Assembly: GCF_013114825.1 (NCBI RefSeq)
Contig: NZ_JAAVLX010000004.1
Coordinates: 496,001 to 560,000 of the forward strand
Origin: Bradyrhizobium australiense
Lineage (GTDB): Bacteria; Pseudomonadota; Alphaproteobacteria; Rhizobiales; Xanthobacteraceae
Reading direction: 5' to 3'
DNA length: 64,000 bases
In this document: in pieces, positions 45,447 to 55,634 of the stretch
Layout: each line of letters starts with the position of its first letter
How positions within the stretch are numbered: the first letter of the stretch is position 1
The notes under the pieces: model-generated
Database searches by the model: none
Told to the model about the DNA's origin: nothing
The model's input: only the letters and a program-made list of their open reading frames with translations
Translations under genes and position numbers: made by a program

Positions 45447-45551
45447 AAAATTCCACTTGCAGAACAAACTACCTCAGGCAATCTGCGGCCACAACAAAAA
45501 GCCGTTCACGGAGGACAGCCAGTCCGTCAGACGGTCCCCGGGAGAATGGAA

Positions 45552-45773
45552 ATGCCAGAGATCAAGATTGTCACCGAAGTCGCCGGCCGCGTGTGCGCGC
45601 TTCCTGTCGCAACCGGTGGAGATGTCGGGGACGGCGACGAGATCGCTTTCGTCGAAGCCATGAAGATGGAAATTCCGGTCACGTCGACGACGGCAGGAAC
45701 AATCAAGGCCATTTTGGTCAAGCTCGACGACGTCATCGCCGAAGGACAGGTCGTTGCGATCATCGAAGCTTAA
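45552..45773 (+). CDS. Biotin carboxyl carrier protein (stand-alone biotinyl domain)
   Basis: A 73-residue biotinyl domain. FVEAMKMEIPV holds the biotin-accepting Lys38 within EAMKME, and the N-terminal IVTEVAGRVCALPVATGGDVGDGD plus C-terminal VAIIEA match BCCP/PCC biotin domains. ATG at 45552 is used because GGGAGA lies seven bases upstream; ATG at 45546 adds two residues. It probably serves the carboxyltransferase at 42954. It is divergent from the IclR gene and may be co-transcribed with the TAXI gene (158-base gap). Confidence 0.9.
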   Translation: MPEIKIVTEVAGRVCALPVATGGDVGDGDEIAFVEAMKMEIPVTSTTAGTIKAILVKLDDVIAEGQVVAIIEA

Positions 45774-45931
45774 CCGGATCACGACATAAGCTTTCTTCGA
45801 ACGAGCTCCGCGACAATCTGTCCAACACAGATGTTGACGTGCGCACCTAACGTTGCCATCGCCAGCAGCCGATGACATGATCAATGCTAACGAGAGAATT
45901 TCGCATCGCGAAACCATCTGAGAGGAAAATT

Positions 45932-47092
45932 ATGATTCACCGGTTGAAGGCGCTTGCGCCACTTACCGTTGCAGGCATCTCGCTGCTGGCTTCGCCGGCC
46001 TATTCCGAAGAGGTCAAGCTGCCGCCGACCATGGTCGTCACCGCCTATGACACCGGAACGGCGGGTTTCAACATCGCCGTCGGCGTCGGCAAGATGATGA
46101 AGGACAAATACGGCACCGACGTCCGGGTGCTGCCGGCCGGCAACGACGTGGCGCGACTGGCGCCGCTGCGCGCCAAGCGCGCGGCCATGTCCGCGATGGG
46201 CTCCGGGACCTATTTCGCCCAGGAAGGCGTATTCGAGTTCGGCACCAAGGAATGGGGTCCGCAACCCCTGCAGCTCGTATTGTCCTCGGTCGACTGCAAC
46301 GCCGGCTCGCTCGGCGTCGCCAAGGATACCGGCGTAACCGAGATCAAGCAGCTCAAGGGCAAGCGCGTGGGCTTTGTTGTCGGTTCGCCGGCGCTGAACC
46401 AGAACGCGCTCGCGATCCTGGCCTTCGGCGATCTCAAGCAAAGCGATGTCAAGGTCGTCGAGTTCTCGAGCTATGGCGCGATGTGGAAGGGCATGATCAA
46501 CAACGACGTCGACGCGGCCTTCGCCACCACCATCACCGGCCCGGCGAAGGAACTGGAGACATCGCCGCGCGGCATCATCTGGCCGCCTTTGCCCCACAAC
46601 GACAAGGCCGGCTGGGAGCGCGTGAAAAAGGTCGGCTCATTCTTCTTCCCGCACGTCGCAACCTGCGGTGCCGGCATTTCGAAGGACAAGCCGATCGAGC
46701 TCGGCAACTACCCCTACCCGATCTTCGTGGCCTATGGATCGCTTCCCGCCGACGAGGTCTACGCCATCACCAAAGCGATGATCACGGGCTACGACGCCTA
46801 CAAGGATTCCGCGCCAGGCGCAGCCGGTCTTGCCGCCGACCGCCAGACCAAGAACTGGGTGGTCCCGGTGCATCCGGGCGCGGCGAAGGCGCTGAAGGAA
46901 GCCGGGCAATGGACCGAAGAACAGGAAGCGCATAACAAGGGATTGCTCAAGCGCCAGGAAGTGCTGGCGGCGGCTTGGGCAGCCTATGGCAAGTCCAGTC
47001 CGCCCTCGAATGATAAGGCGTTTCTGGACGGCTGGATGAAGGCGCGCGCTGCGGCGCTGGCAAAGGCGAACATGCCGAACGGCTTTGAGTAG
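45932..47092 (+). CDS. TAXI-family TRAP transporter solute-binding protein
   Basis: A 386-residue periplasmic binding protein with a signal peptide (IHRLKALAPLTVAGISLLASPAYSEE, cleavage likely after AYS). The TAXI-type region shows VVTAYDTGTAGFNIAVGVGKMMKD and GKRVGFVVGSPALNQNALAIL. Start ATG at 45932 follows GAGAGGAAA. The fused TRAP permease follows in 51 bases, so the pair forms one uptake system. The ligand is unknown; the context suggests a carboxylate that is later activated and carboxylated. Confidence 0.9.
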   Translation: MIHRLKALAPLTVAGISLLASPAYSEEVKLPPTMVVTAYDTGTAGFNIAVGVGKMMKDKYGTDVRVLPAGNDVARLAPLRAKRAAMSAMGSGTYFAQEGVFEFGTKEWGPQPLQLVLSSVDCNAGSLGVAKDTGVTEIKQLKGKRVGFVVGSPALNQNALAILAFGDLKQSDVKVVEFSSYGAMWKGMINNDVDAAFATTITGPAKELETSPRGIIWPPLPHNDKAGWERVKKVGSFFFPHVATCGAGISKDKPIELGNYPYPIFVAYGSLPADEVYAITKAMITGYDAYKDSAPGAAGLAADRQTKNWVVPVHPGAAKALKEAGQWTEEQEAHNKGLLKRQEVLAAAWAAYGKSSPPSNDKAFLDGWMKARAAALAKANMPNGFE

Positions 47093-47143
47093 TACTGCCT
47101 TTATTCGCTCACGTTGAAGGCGAACACCGTCTCGGGGGAAATG

Positions 47144-49207
47144 ATGCCATCTTCTGCGAGCGACAGCATTGTCGCGCCGGCACAGCGAATTGAGTTCGAC
47201 GACCCGCATGCCAACATGCAGGAAGCCGAAGTCACGCGCGTGCGGACATTGCGCGGGACATGGCGCTGGGCGCTGGTGGTTGCGACCGCGGTAACCATCC
47301 TGCTGTGCATCAACCAGCAATTCTCCCTGCGCTTTTTCCTCGGCTACACCCAGCTCAACACCGAGTATTTCTATCTCCTGATCGCGCTGATGCTGCCGTT
47401 CACGTTCCTGATCTTTCCGGGAACCGAGGGCGCGCCGCTCGATCGAATTCCCTGGTATGACATCCTGCTTTTTGTCGTCACTTTCGCCTGCGCAATCCTT
47501 CTCATGCGCAGCGTCCGCAAGGCGGCAGAAGCCGGCTGGGAGTTCGGCGGCGCGCCAACCCACGTGATCGTCGCCGGCGTCATCATGTGGGTCGTGCTGA
47601 TGGAAGCCTTGCGGCGCACCGGCGGCTGGAGCCTGCTGCTCAGTGTGCTGCCCTTTACAGTCTATCCCCTGTTCGCCGATGCGACGTGGCTGGGGCCGTT
47701 TCGCGGCACCCAATCGACGCTGGAACAGGCGACTTCCTATCACGTGCTCTCGGGCGAAAGCCTGCTCGGCATTCCGATCCAGGCCTTTGCCGATACCGTG
47801 ATCGGCTTCCTGGTGTTCGGCACGGCGCTGATGATGACCGGCGCCGGAAAGTTCTTCATCAACCTGGCATTTGCCCTGTGCGGTACTTTCCGCGGCGGAG
47901 CTGCGAAAGTCTGCATCTTTGCCTCCGGTCTGCTCGGCATGATGTCGGGCTCGATCATCTCCAACGTGCTGACCGCCGGCACCATGACCATTCCGGTCAT
48001 GAAGAAGAGCGGTTTCCGGGCCTCCTATGCCGGCGCGATCGAGGCCTGCGCCTCGACCGGCGCCGTATTGGCACCGCCAGTGATGGGCGCGACCGCGTTC
48101 GTGATCGCGCAGTTCCTCAATGTCAGTTACGCGGATGTCGCGCTTGCTGCGGTCATTCCGGCGGCCCTGTACTATGTCGGCCTGTTCATGCAGGTGGACT
48201 CCTACGCGGCCCGCCACGGCCTGAAGGGTATTCCGCGCGCCGAACTGCCGAAGGTCTGGGATACCATCAAGGACGGCTGGTACTACGTCTTCGTGATCGC
48301 GCTGCTGATCGTGATGCTTTTGTACTTCAAGCGCGAGAGCCATGCGCCGTTCTACGCCACGGCGCTGCTGCTGGTCCTGAACCAGCTTTTCTCCAAGGAT
48401 ACGCGCTGGACACCGGCGACCATCAGCAAGTTCCTGGAGGTCAATGGCCGTACCTTCGTCGAGCTCGTCGGCATCCTCGCCGGCTGCGGGCTGCTGATCG
48501 GTGCGTTCTCGATGACCGGCGTGGTGTCGAGCCTTGCCAACGACCTGTTGCGGATCGCCGGCGACAATGCGTTCCTGCTGCTTGGCATGTGTGCATTCAC
48601 CAGCCTCATTCTCGGGCTCGGACTGACGACGACCGCCTGCTACATCTTCCTTGCCATCCTGGTGGCGCCGGCGCTGGAGAAGCTCGGGCTCAACCGCATG
48701 GCGGTGCACATGTTCATCTTCTACTGGGGCATGCTGTCGTCGATCACGCCGCCAGTCGCCATCGCTTCCTTTGCCGCAGCCGGCATCGCCGGATCGCCGG
48801 CGATGAAGACGGGCTGGGAATCGATGTGGGTCGGCAGCATCATCTACTTCATCCCGTTCTTCTTCGTGCTCAACCCCGCTTTGGTGCTGCAAGGCCCAAG
48901 CCCGTATCTTGAAGGGCTCGGGCTGATGGCGCTGGCCGGCTTCGGCACACTGTTCATCTGCGGCGGCATCCAGGGTTATCAGGCCTTTGTCGGCGATCTC
49001 AGAGCCGCCGGCGCGCTGGAATGGCCGCTGCGGGTGCTGCTGGTGATCGGCGGTTTCGTGATCGCGACACCCGGCGGCGGTATCATGCCGTTGTCGCAGA
49101 TGCAGGTCACAATGCTGGGGCTTGCGATCCTGGTGCCGACGATCCTCGTCGCAGTGTTCTTAGTACGGCGTCAGGCGCCGCCGGCGAGCCAGTTGCGCAC
49201 ACTCTGA
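47144..49207 (+). CDS. Fused TRAP transporter permease (DctQ-DctM type)
   Basis: A 687-residue membrane protein with a short N-terminal cytoplasmic region, about four helices of the small DctQ-like subunit, and then a long DctM-like domain of about 14 helices. Conserved DctM stretches include GLLGMMSGSIISNVLTAGTM, ACASTGAVLAPPVMGATAF, ACYIFLAILVAPALEKLG and FYWGMLSSITPPVAIASFAAAG. Such fused permeases go with TAXI binding proteins. Start ATG at 47144 (or 47141) follows CGGGGGAA. It should import the solute bound by the upstream protein. Confidence 0.9.
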   Translation: MPSSASDSIVAPAQRIEFDDPHANMQEAEVTRVRTLRGTWRWALVVATAVTILLCINQQFSLRFFLGYTQLNTEYFYLLIALMLPFTFLIFPGTEGAPLDRIPWYDILLFVVTFACAILLMRSVRKAAEAGWEFGGAPTHVIVAGVIMWVVLMEALRRTGGWSLLLSVLPFTVYPLFADATWLGPFRGTQSTLEQATSYHVLSGESLLGIPIQAFADTVIGFLVFGTALMMTGAGKFFINLAFALCGTFRGGAAKVCIFASGLLGMMSGSIISNVLTAGTMTIPVMKKSGFRASYAGAIEACASTGAVLAPPVMGATAFVIAQFLNVSYADVALAAVIPAALYYVGLFMQVDSYAARHGLKGIPRAELPKVWDTIKDGWYYVFVIALLIVMLLYFKRESHAPFYATALLLVLNQLFSKDTRWTPATISKFLEVNGRTFVELVGILAGCGLLIGAFSMTGVVSSLANDLLRIAGDNAFLLLGMCAFTSLILGLGLTTTACYIFLAILVAPALEKLGLNRMAVHMFIFYWGMLSSITPPVAIASFAAAGIAGSPAMKTGWESMWVGSIIYFIPFFFVLNPALVLQGPSPYLEGLGLMALAGFGTLFICGGIQGYQAFVGDLRAAGALEWPLRVLLVIGGFVIATPGGGIMPLSQMQVTMLGLAILVPTILVAVFLVRRQAPPASQLRTL

Positions 49208-49229
49208 TTGCGTTGCACAAGAGGAGGCG

Positions 49230-51089
49230 ATGAAGCAATCGCCTCCTCCGTTCACGACTGCTCCTGCTGCCTGGGCTAGCTCCAAGCCGCCTTTGCTGCG
49301 GTTCCTGAACGCCTGTCACACCGAATTCAGGCCCGAGACCGGCGGCGCGGTCGCCGATTACATCCCTGAGCTCGGCAAAGCCGACCCTGCCCATTTTGGC
49401 ATCAGCCTCGCCACCCTCGACGGCCATGTCTACGAAGTCGGCGACACTCAGGTCCCCTTCACCATCCAGTCGATGTCAAAGCCCTTCGTGTTCGCGCTGG
49501 CGCTCGACACGCTGGGGGCAGCACGGGTCGAAAGCATCATCGGCGTCGAGCCCTCGGGCGATCCCTTCAACTCGATCCGCCTTAACGCCGAGAACCATCC
49601 GTTCAACCCGATGGTCAATGCCGGCGCGATTGCCTGCTCCGGTCTGATTTACGAGACCAAGGGCGACGCCGCGTTCGAGCATATCAGGCAGGCGCTGGGG
49701 CGATTTGCCGGGCGCGAACTCGACGTCGACGATGCCGTCTATGCTTCCGAAAGCGCGACCGGCGACCGCAACCGGGCGATCGGCTATCTCTTGCGCACCA
49801 ATGCCGTGATCAAGGAGAACGTGGCCGCTGTGCTGGAGGTCTATTTCCGCCAATGCGCCATCCTGGTGACGGCACGTGATATCGCGGTGATGGCGGCGAC
49901 GCTCGCCAATCGCGGCGTCAATCCCGTGACCGGCGAACAGGTGATGACGCCGTATGCCATCTCGCGCACGCTTTCTGTGATGACGAGTTCCGGCATGTAC
50001 GATTATGCTGGAGAGTGGATCTACCGGATCGGCATCCCGGCCAAAAGCGGCGTCGGCGGCGGCATTCTCGCGGCGCTGCCGGCACGGCTAGGGCTCGCCA
50101 GCTATTCGCCAAAACTCGACAAGCACGGCAACAGCGTGCGCGGCATCAAGGTCTGCGAGGCGCTGTCGTCGCATTACGACCTGCATATGCTCAACCGCAG
50201 CGACGACGCCCGCACCAGCATTATCGCCGACTACGACATCGGCAACAGCCCATCGCGGCGCGTGCGGCGCGCGCAGGAGCAGAACATCCTGGCCGCCCAC
50301 CGCCAGGACGTCCGCGTGATCGAGCTGATCGGAACGCTGTCGTTTTCCAATGTCGATTACGTCTCGCGCCAGCTGGCGGCCAAGCCGCGCCCGCAACTGA
50401 TCATTTTCGACCTCCGCCGCGTCACCGCCATGACCCGCGCCGGCGCCCGCCTGCTGGCCGAGGAATTCCGCGAGCTCGCCGCGCACCACGTCACGGTGAT
50501 TCTGTCCGGCATCAGGCGCACCTCGCCGGACTGGAAAATGATCGCCGAATGGACCGAAGGTCTCACCAATATCCGCAACTATTACCTGCTCGACGCCGCC
50601 ATCGAATGGGCGGAAGACCAGCTCGTCTATCGCTACGGCGGCGCCATCGATTTCTTCGAGGCGACCGAACTCTCCGAGCAATCGCTCCTGACGGGATTGA
50701 CAGAGGAGGAATTGACCGATCTGGCCGCGCTTGCATCAATCAGGACCTATCAAACCGGCGAGAAGATCATCTCCGCTGGCGGTCCTGCCGCGTCGCTGTT
50801 CTTCTTGCGGAGCGGCGCAGTCCACGTCACCCTGCCCGACGGGGTGAGGCTGGCGACGTTGACGGCAGGAATGCCCTTTGGCGAAATGGCGCTGTTGGAG
50901 CCGCACCGCTCGGCCGACGTGCTGGCCGACATGGCCGCGACCGCGTACGAAATCGCGCTGCGCGATTTCGAGCATTTCCGGAAACAGCATCCGCGCGCCG
51001 GCGAGCGCATCATGCGCAATCTCGCGCAGTTGCTGGCCGATCGGCTGATCCTCGCAAACGCCAAGCTGGATTTGCTGACGGCGGGTTAG
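49230..51089 (+). CDS. glsA: Glutaminase fused to STAS and cyclic-nucleotide-binding domains
   Basis: A 619-residue protein. Residues 20-320 form glutaminase A: IQSMSKPFVF with the catalytic Ser81 and Lys84 (S-x-x-K), HPFNPMVNAGAIA, ASESATGDRNRAIGYLLR, and GVGGGILAALPARLG near the end. Residues about 345-450 form a STAS-like domain (VRVIELIGTLSFSNVDYVSR, LIIFDLRRVTAM). Residues about 475-610 form a cNMP-binding fold (YQTGEKIISAGGPAASLFFL, LTAGMPFGEMALLEPHRSADVLAD). It converts glutamine to glutamate and ammonia and may be switched by a nucleotide or a partner. It follows the TRAP gene by 22 bases, but a joint role is not shown. Confidence 0.9.
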   Translation: MKQSPPPFTTAPAAWASSKPPLLRFLNACHTEFRPETGGAVADYIPELGKADPAHFGISLATLDGHVYEVGDTQVPFTIQSMSKPFVFALALDTLGAARVESIIGVEPSGDPFNSIRLNAENHPFNPMVNAGAIACSGLIYETKGDAAFEHIRQALGRFAGRELDVDDAVYASESATGDRNRAIGYLLRTNAVIKENVAAVLEVYFRQCAILVTARDIAVMAATLANRGVNPVTGEQVMTPYAISRTLSVMTSSGMYDYAGEWIYRIGIPAKSGVGGGILAALPARLGLASYSPKLDKHGNSVRGIKVCEALSSHYDLHMLNRSDDARTSIIADYDIGNSPSRRVRRAQEQNILAAHRQDVRVIELIGTLSFSNVDYVSRQLAAKPRPQLIIFDLRRVTAMTRAGARLLAEEFRELAAHHVTVILSGIRRTSPDWKMIAEWTEGLTNIRNYYLLDAAIEWAEDQLVYRYGGAIDFFEATELSEQSLLTGLTEEELTDLAALASIRTYQTGEKIISAGGPAASLFFLRSGAVHVTLPDGVRLATLTAGMPFGEMALLEPHRSADVLADMAATAYEIALRDFEHFRKQHPRAGERIMRNLAQLLADRLILANAKLDLLTAG

Positions 51090-51102
51090 GACTGAGTCTC
51101 CT

Positions 51103-51220
51103 GTGTCCCGGACGCGGTGCAGCGTGAAGCGCTGCTCCGCAGAGCCGGGACCCACCGTGCCGCATTATGGACCCCGGATCAGCAGCGCACCGCTCCGAGC
51201 TGCGCAGCATCCGGGGAACG
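51103..51220. repeat. Palindromic intergenic repeat, family F
   Basis: Opens with tgtcccggacgcggtgcagc and closes with gctgcgcagcatccgggga, with gcagcgtgaagcgctgctccgc and agcagcgcaccgctccgagc between. It lies between the convergent glutaminase and tex genes. I saw one copy in the window. Confidence 0.75.
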
Positions 51221-51261
51221 CCGGCCGGATGCCCAATGCCGAGTGGTTAGCCTCTGTGCTG

Positions 51262-53595
51262 CTACCCCACTTTGCCCCGCCCGTTCTTTTCCGCGGCGCG
51301 GCGGAGCGCCTCGGCCAGCGCGCCGCCCTGCTCCTGCGGCTTGCGCGGCGACGACGATGTCATCGACGCCTTGGAATACTCGCGCATCTTGCTATCCGAC
51401 AGTTTGGGGCCCTTGTCGCCGATTTCGTCGTCGAGCCGCAGCGTCAGCGCGATGCGCTTGCGGGCGACCTCGACCTCCAGCACCTTGACCTTGACGATGT
51501 CGCCGGGCTTCACCACCTCGCGCGGGTCTTTGATGAAGTTCTTCGACATCGCCGAGATGTGCACCAGCCCGTCCTGGTGCACGCCGATGTCGACGAAGGC
51601 GCCGAACGCCGCGACGTTCGTGACGGTGCCTTCCAGGATCATGCCGCGCTTGAGATCCTTGATCTCCTCGACGCCCTCCTTGAACACGGCGGCCTTGAAC
51701 GCCGGGCGCGGGTCGCGGCCGGGCTTTTCCAGTTCGCGCAGGATGTCGGTCACCGTCGGCAGGCCAAAGGTTTCGTCGACAAAGGCTTGCGGCTTCAACT
51801 GGCGCACGACATCGGCATTGCCGATCAGCGCCTTGATGTCGCTCTTGGTCGCTGCGAGAATCCGGCGCACCACCGGATAGGCTTCGGGATGCACGCCGGA
51901 GGAATCCAACGGGTCTTCGCCATTGTTGATGCGCAGGAAACCGGCGCATTGCTCGAACGCCTTTGGTCCGAGCCGCGGCACTTCCTTCAGCTCTTTCCGG
52001 GACTTGAACGGCCCGTTGGCATCGCGATGCTGCACGATACTCTGCGCGAGCCCTGCGCCGATACCCGACACCCGCGCCAGCAGCGGGGCAGAAGCGGTAT
52101 TGGCATCGACGCCGACGGCGTTGACGCAATCTTCGACCACGGCATCGAGGGAACGCGCCAGCTTGGCCTCGCCGAGGTCGTGCTGGTACTGGCCGACGCC
52201 GATCGCCTTCGGATCGATCTTGACAAGTTCGGCGAGCGGGTCCTGGAGACGCCGCGCGATCGACACCGCGCCGCGCAAGGTGACGTCGAGCTCCGGCAGC
52301 TCTTCCGACGCAAAGGCCGAGGCGGAATAGACCGAGGCGCCGGCCTCCGACACGACGATCTTCGACATTTTCAGATCCGGCAGCAGCTTGACCAGCTCGG
52401 TCGCCAGTTTGTCAGTCTCGCGCGAGGCGGTGCCGTTGCCGATCGCGATCAGATCGACGCGATGAGTGACGGCGAGTTTGCCCAGCGTCGCGAGCGCTTC
52501 GTTCCATTGCCGCTGCGGCTCATGCGGATAGATCGTCGTGGTCGCCACCACCTTGCCCGTCGCATCGACGATCGCGGTTTTCACACCGGAGCGGTAGCCG
52601 GGATCGAGCCCCATGGTGACGCGTGCGCCGGCGGGCGCCGCCAGCAGCAGGTCGCGCAGGTTTGAGGCAAAGACGCGCACGCCCTCGGTCTCGGCAGCCG
52701 TCCACAACCGCATCCGCAGGTCGATGTTGAGATGCACCTGGATCTTGGTGCGCCAGGCCCAGCGCGCGGTCTCCACCAGCCAGCGGTCGCCCGGGCGCTT
52801 CTGATCGGTGATGCCAAAGCGCTGCATGATCTTCAGTTCATAGGCGCTGGGGACTCCGGCCTCCGGCACATTCGCCTCGGGCTGGATCTGCAGCTCCAGA
52901 ATTTCTTCCTTCTCGCCGCGGAACAACGCGAGGATGCGATGTGACGGCAGCTTGTGCAGCGATTGGTTGAAATCGAAATAGTCCTTGAACTTCTCGCCTT
53001 CGAGCTTCTTGCCCTTGCGCACCGCCGATATCATCAGCGCGCTGGTCCACATCTCCTCGCGCAGCCGTCCGATCAGGTCAGCGTCCTCGGCGAATCGCTC
53101 CACCATAATGGCGCGGGCGCCTTCGAGGGCGGCTGCGACATCAGGCACCTGCTTTTCGGCGTCGACGAAGCCCGCCGCCACAACCTGCGGATCGTTTTGC
53201 GGCTGATTCAGCAACAGCTCCGACAACGGCTCGAGGCCGGCTTCCTTGGCAATTTCGGCCTTGGTGCGGCGCTTAGGCTTGAACGGCAGGTAGATGTCTT
53301 CCAGGCGGCCCTTGGTATCGGCCGCCATGATCTGTGCTTCCAACGCGGCGTCGAGCTTGCCCTGCTCGCGGATGGAATCAAGGATCGCTACGCGGCGCGC
53401 CTCGAGCTCGCGCAGATAAGTCAGGCGCTCTTCCAGGGTGCGCAACTGCGCATCGTCAAGCCCCCCGGTGATTTCCTTGCGGTAACGCGCCACGAACGGC
53501 ACCGTGGCGCCGCCGTCCAGCAGTTCGACGGTTGCCGCGATCTGCTCCTCGCGGACGCCAAGCTCTTGCGCAATCTGTCGATTGATATTTGCCAC
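51262..53595 (-). CDS. tex: Tex family RNA-binding transcriptional accessory protein
   Basis: A 777-residue protein of the Tex family, with an N-terminal Tex helical region ([27 protein letters not shown]), the YqgF/RNase H-like core ([19 protein letters not shown]), a helix-hairpin-helix pair ([24 protein letters not shown]) and a C-terminal S1 domain ([29 protein letters not shown]). It binds RNA and affects transcription and stress or virulence gene expression in other bacteria. Start GTG at 53593-53595 follows AGAGGT; a TTG at 53610 is the other option. Confidence 0.95.
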   Translation of the reverse strand: MANINRQIAQELGVREEQIAATVELLDGGATVPFVARYRKEITGGLDDAQLRTLEERLTYLRELEARRVAILDSIREQGKLDAALEAQIMAADTKGRLEDIYLPFKPKRRTKAEIAKEAGLEPLSELLLNQPQNDPQVVAAGFVDAEKQVPDVAAALEGARAIMVERFAEDADLIGRLREEMWTSALMISAVRKGKKLEGEKFKDYFDFNQSLHKLPSHRILALFRGEKEEILELQIQPEANVPEAGVPSAYELKIMQRFGITDQKRPGDRWLVETARWAWRTKIQVHLNIDLRMRLWTAAETEGVRVFASNLRDLLLAAPAGARVTMGLDPGYRSGVKTAIVDATGKVVATTTIYPHEPQRQWNEALATLGKLAVTHRVDLIAIGNGTASRETDKLATELVKLLPDLKMSKIVVSEAGASVYSASAFASEELPELDVTLRGAVSIARRLQDPLAELVKIDPKAIGVGQYQHDLGEAKLARSLDAVVEDCVNAVGVDANTASAPLLARVSGIGAGLAQSIVQHRDANGPFKSRKELKEVPRLGPKAFEQCAGFLRINNGEDPLDSSGVHPEAYPVVRRILAATKSDIKALIGNADVVRQLKPQAFVDETFGLPTVTDILRELEKPGRDPRPAFKAAVFKEGVEEIKDLKRGMILEGTVTNVAAFGAFVDIGVHQDGLVHISAMSKNFIKDPREVVKPGDIVKVKVLEVEVARKRIALTLRLDDEIGDKGPKLSDSKMREYSKASMTSSSPRKPQEQGGALAEALRRAAEKNGRGKVG

Positions 53596-53821
53596 GCGAC
53601 CTCTTTCCAAAGCCGTTTGCGGCGGGACGACCGGCCGCGGGGACGCCGCTTATGGACCATCTCGGAGCGATTTTTCAACCCGCCGCACGAAAGAAATTGA
53701 TCTGTGGATCGGTACTGTCGGTCAACAATGGCCGTGCGGGATTCGCAGGGAAACCACGCCGAGATAGGGTGGATTGATGACCTTGTAATGTGTAAACGGG
53801 CGCTCCCTCCCGGAGCCTCCC

Positions 53822-55078
53822 ATGTCGATCTGCGGTCTTGATTTCGGAACGTCGAACACGACGCTCGGCACTATCGATGGCCGGGCGCCGGTTCTGGTGG
53901 CGCTGGAGGCGGCGCACAGCACGATTCCCAGCGCGATCTTCTATGAGGCGGATGGCGGCGTTCTGATCGGCCGCAGGGCCATGCAAGCCTATGTCGAAGG
54001 CACGGCAGGCCGCCTGATGCGCAGCCTCAAATCGGTGCTCGGCACCTCGCTGATCGAGGAAACCACCCGGCTCGGACGTGCGCGGATCAGCTTTCGCGAT
54101 GTGATTGCCTATTACCTCGGCGCGGTCAAACGTCGCGCAGAACAGGCCACGGGCCGCCAACTGCGCCATGTCGTCCACGGCCGCCCCGTTCATTTCGTCG
54201 ACAATGCGCCGGACGCCGATCGCAAGGCGGAGGCAACCCTGCAATCGATTGCGCAAGGAATCGGTTTCGACGAAGTCACGTTTCAGTTCGAACCGATTGC
54301 CGCGGCTCTGGACTATGAGCGGCAAATCACTTCCGAGGAACTCGCATTGATCGCCGATATCGGCGGCGGCACGTCGGACTTCTCGATCGTGCGCCTGGGT
54401 CCCGAACGCCACGGCAAAGCCGATCGTACAGCCGATATTCTCGCCAATGACGGCGTGCGCATCGGCGGCACCGATTTCGACCGTCAGCTCAGCCTTGGCG
54501 TGGTCATGCCGCTATTCGGATTTCGCAGCGCCATGAAGCGCGCCGGGCTTGACGTGCCGTCGAGCTATTTCCACGACCTCGCCACCTGGTCGAACATCAA
54601 CCGCATGTATGAACCGCGCGTGATGGTGGATATCCGCCAGGTGCGGCAGCAGGCGGCCGAGCCGGAACTTCTCGACCGACTGATCCGCGTGGTGCACGAA
54701 CAGCGCGGCCATACGCTGGCAATGGAAGTCGAAGACGCCAAGATCGCCCTGTCCGAGAAGCGCCGGGCAGAAATTCCGCTGGAGTGGGTTGCCCCCGGTC
54801 TCAGCGCGGAGATCGGCTGCACTGACCTCGTCAGCCATACCAGGCAGTTGGCCGATCGCATCGCGGCGCGCATCAGGAACTGCCTCGTTCAGGCAAGACT
54901 GACCGCTGAAGATATCGACTCCGTATTCCTGACCGGCGGCTCGGTAAAACTCGCGCACGTCCACAAGGCGATCACCCAGGCCGTGCCGTCAGCCCGCATC
55001 GTTGAAGGCGACATCTTCGGCGCCGTCGGCAAGGGACTGACGCTGGAGGCAATACAGCGATACGGGCCTGCGAATTGA
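53822..55078 (+). CDS. Hsp70-family protein (YegD-like)
   Basis: A 418-residue actin-fold ATPase of the Hsp70 superfamily without the C-terminal substrate-binding domain. Phosphate 1: ICGLDFGTSNTTLGTIDG; phosphate 2: LIADIGGGTSDFSIVRLGPE; adenosine motif: VFLTGGSVKLAHVHKAI. This layout is that of YegD-like proteins, whose role is not settled. It is divergent from tex across a 226-base gap with no repeat. The ATG follows GGAGCC. Confidence 0.88.
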   Translation: MSICGLDFGTSNTTLGTIDGRAPVLVALEAAHSTIPSAIFYEADGGVLIGRRAMQAYVEGTAGRLMRSLKSVLGTSLIEETTRLGRARISFRDVIAYYLGAVKRRAEQATGRQLRHVVHGRPVHFVDNAPDADRKAEATLQSIAQGIGFDEVTFQFEPIAAALDYERQITSEELALIADIGGGTSDFSIVRLGPERHGKADRTADILANDGVRIGGTDFDRQLSLGVVMPLFGFRSAMKRAGLDVPSSYFHDLATWSNINRMYEPRVMVDIRQVRQQAAEPELLDRLIRVVHEQRGHTLAMEVEDAKIALSEKRRAEIPLEWVAPGLSAEIGCTDLVSHTRQLADRIAARIRNCLVQARLTAEDIDSVFLTGGSVKLAHVHKAITQAVPSARIVEGDIFGAVGKGLTLEAIQRYGPAN

Positions 55079-55106
55079 GATCAGCGGTTCACGAAACGAC
55101 CGCTGC

Positions 55107-55634
55107 TCACCCCACCACTTCCGTCACCGGCTGCATGTCGATGGCAAAGGTTTCCAGAAACTTCGATGTCATGATGTAGAAGCCGACCGAAAGCTGCAGT
55201 TCGACCAGCGCGCCCGGCGTCAGTTTGGCGGCAATCGCATTGAAGGTCGCGTCCGCCGGCTTGTGACGCTTGACGATTTCGTCGGTAAAGGCGAGTGCGG
55301 CGCGCTGCACGTCGTTGAAGCAGGTTGCCGCCTGCCAATTCTCCAGCGCCTCGTTCTGCTCGTCGGTCACGCCGACGTTCTTGCCGATTCGCTTATGGGC
55401 GATGATCTCGTAAGGCGCCTCGCACAGGATGCCGGTGCGGGTGATGGCGAGCTCGCGCACGATCGGGTCCAGTTCGCCCTTGTGCCTGATCGCTCCGCCC
55501 AGCCGGCAGTATTGTTCGAGGTAGCTCGGCGAGTGCGCCATCATCCGGAAGATGTTCGCATTGCGGTTTTTGCCGAGCAGTTCGCGGGTGCGATCGTTGT
55601 GCTTGGCAGGATCGCTGTATTCGATGCGGGCCAT
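55107..55634 (-). CDS. Carboxymuconolactone decarboxylase-family protein
   Basis: A 175-residue AhpD-like fold protein. RELAITRTGILCEAPYEIIAHKRIG matches the core helix, with His in the usual place and a single Cys where AhpD has a Cys-x-x-Cys pair, so the peroxidase chemistry of AhpD is unlikely. Members can be decarboxylases or of unknown role. It is convergent with the Hsp70-like gene and stands alone. Confidence 0.82.
   Translation of the reverse strand: MARIEYSDPAKHNDRTRELLGKNRNANIFRMMAHSPSYLEQYCRLGGAIRHKGELDPIVRELAITRTGILCEAPYEIIAHKRIGKNVGVTDEQNEALENWQAATCFNDVQRAALAFTDEIVKRHKPADATFNAIAAKLTPGALVELQLSVGFYIMTSKFLETFAIDMQPVTEVVG

Noticed and set aside
46637..48892. 751-codon minus-strand frame
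   Set aside because: Antisense to the TAXI and TRAP genes; low-complexity, His/Gln/Glu-rich, no domain.
51103..52665. 520-codon plus-strand frame over tex
   Set aside because: Shadow of tex; its left part comes from a family F repeat.
53675..54412. 245-codon minus-strand frame
   Set aside because: Antisense to the Hsp70-like gene with shadow composition.
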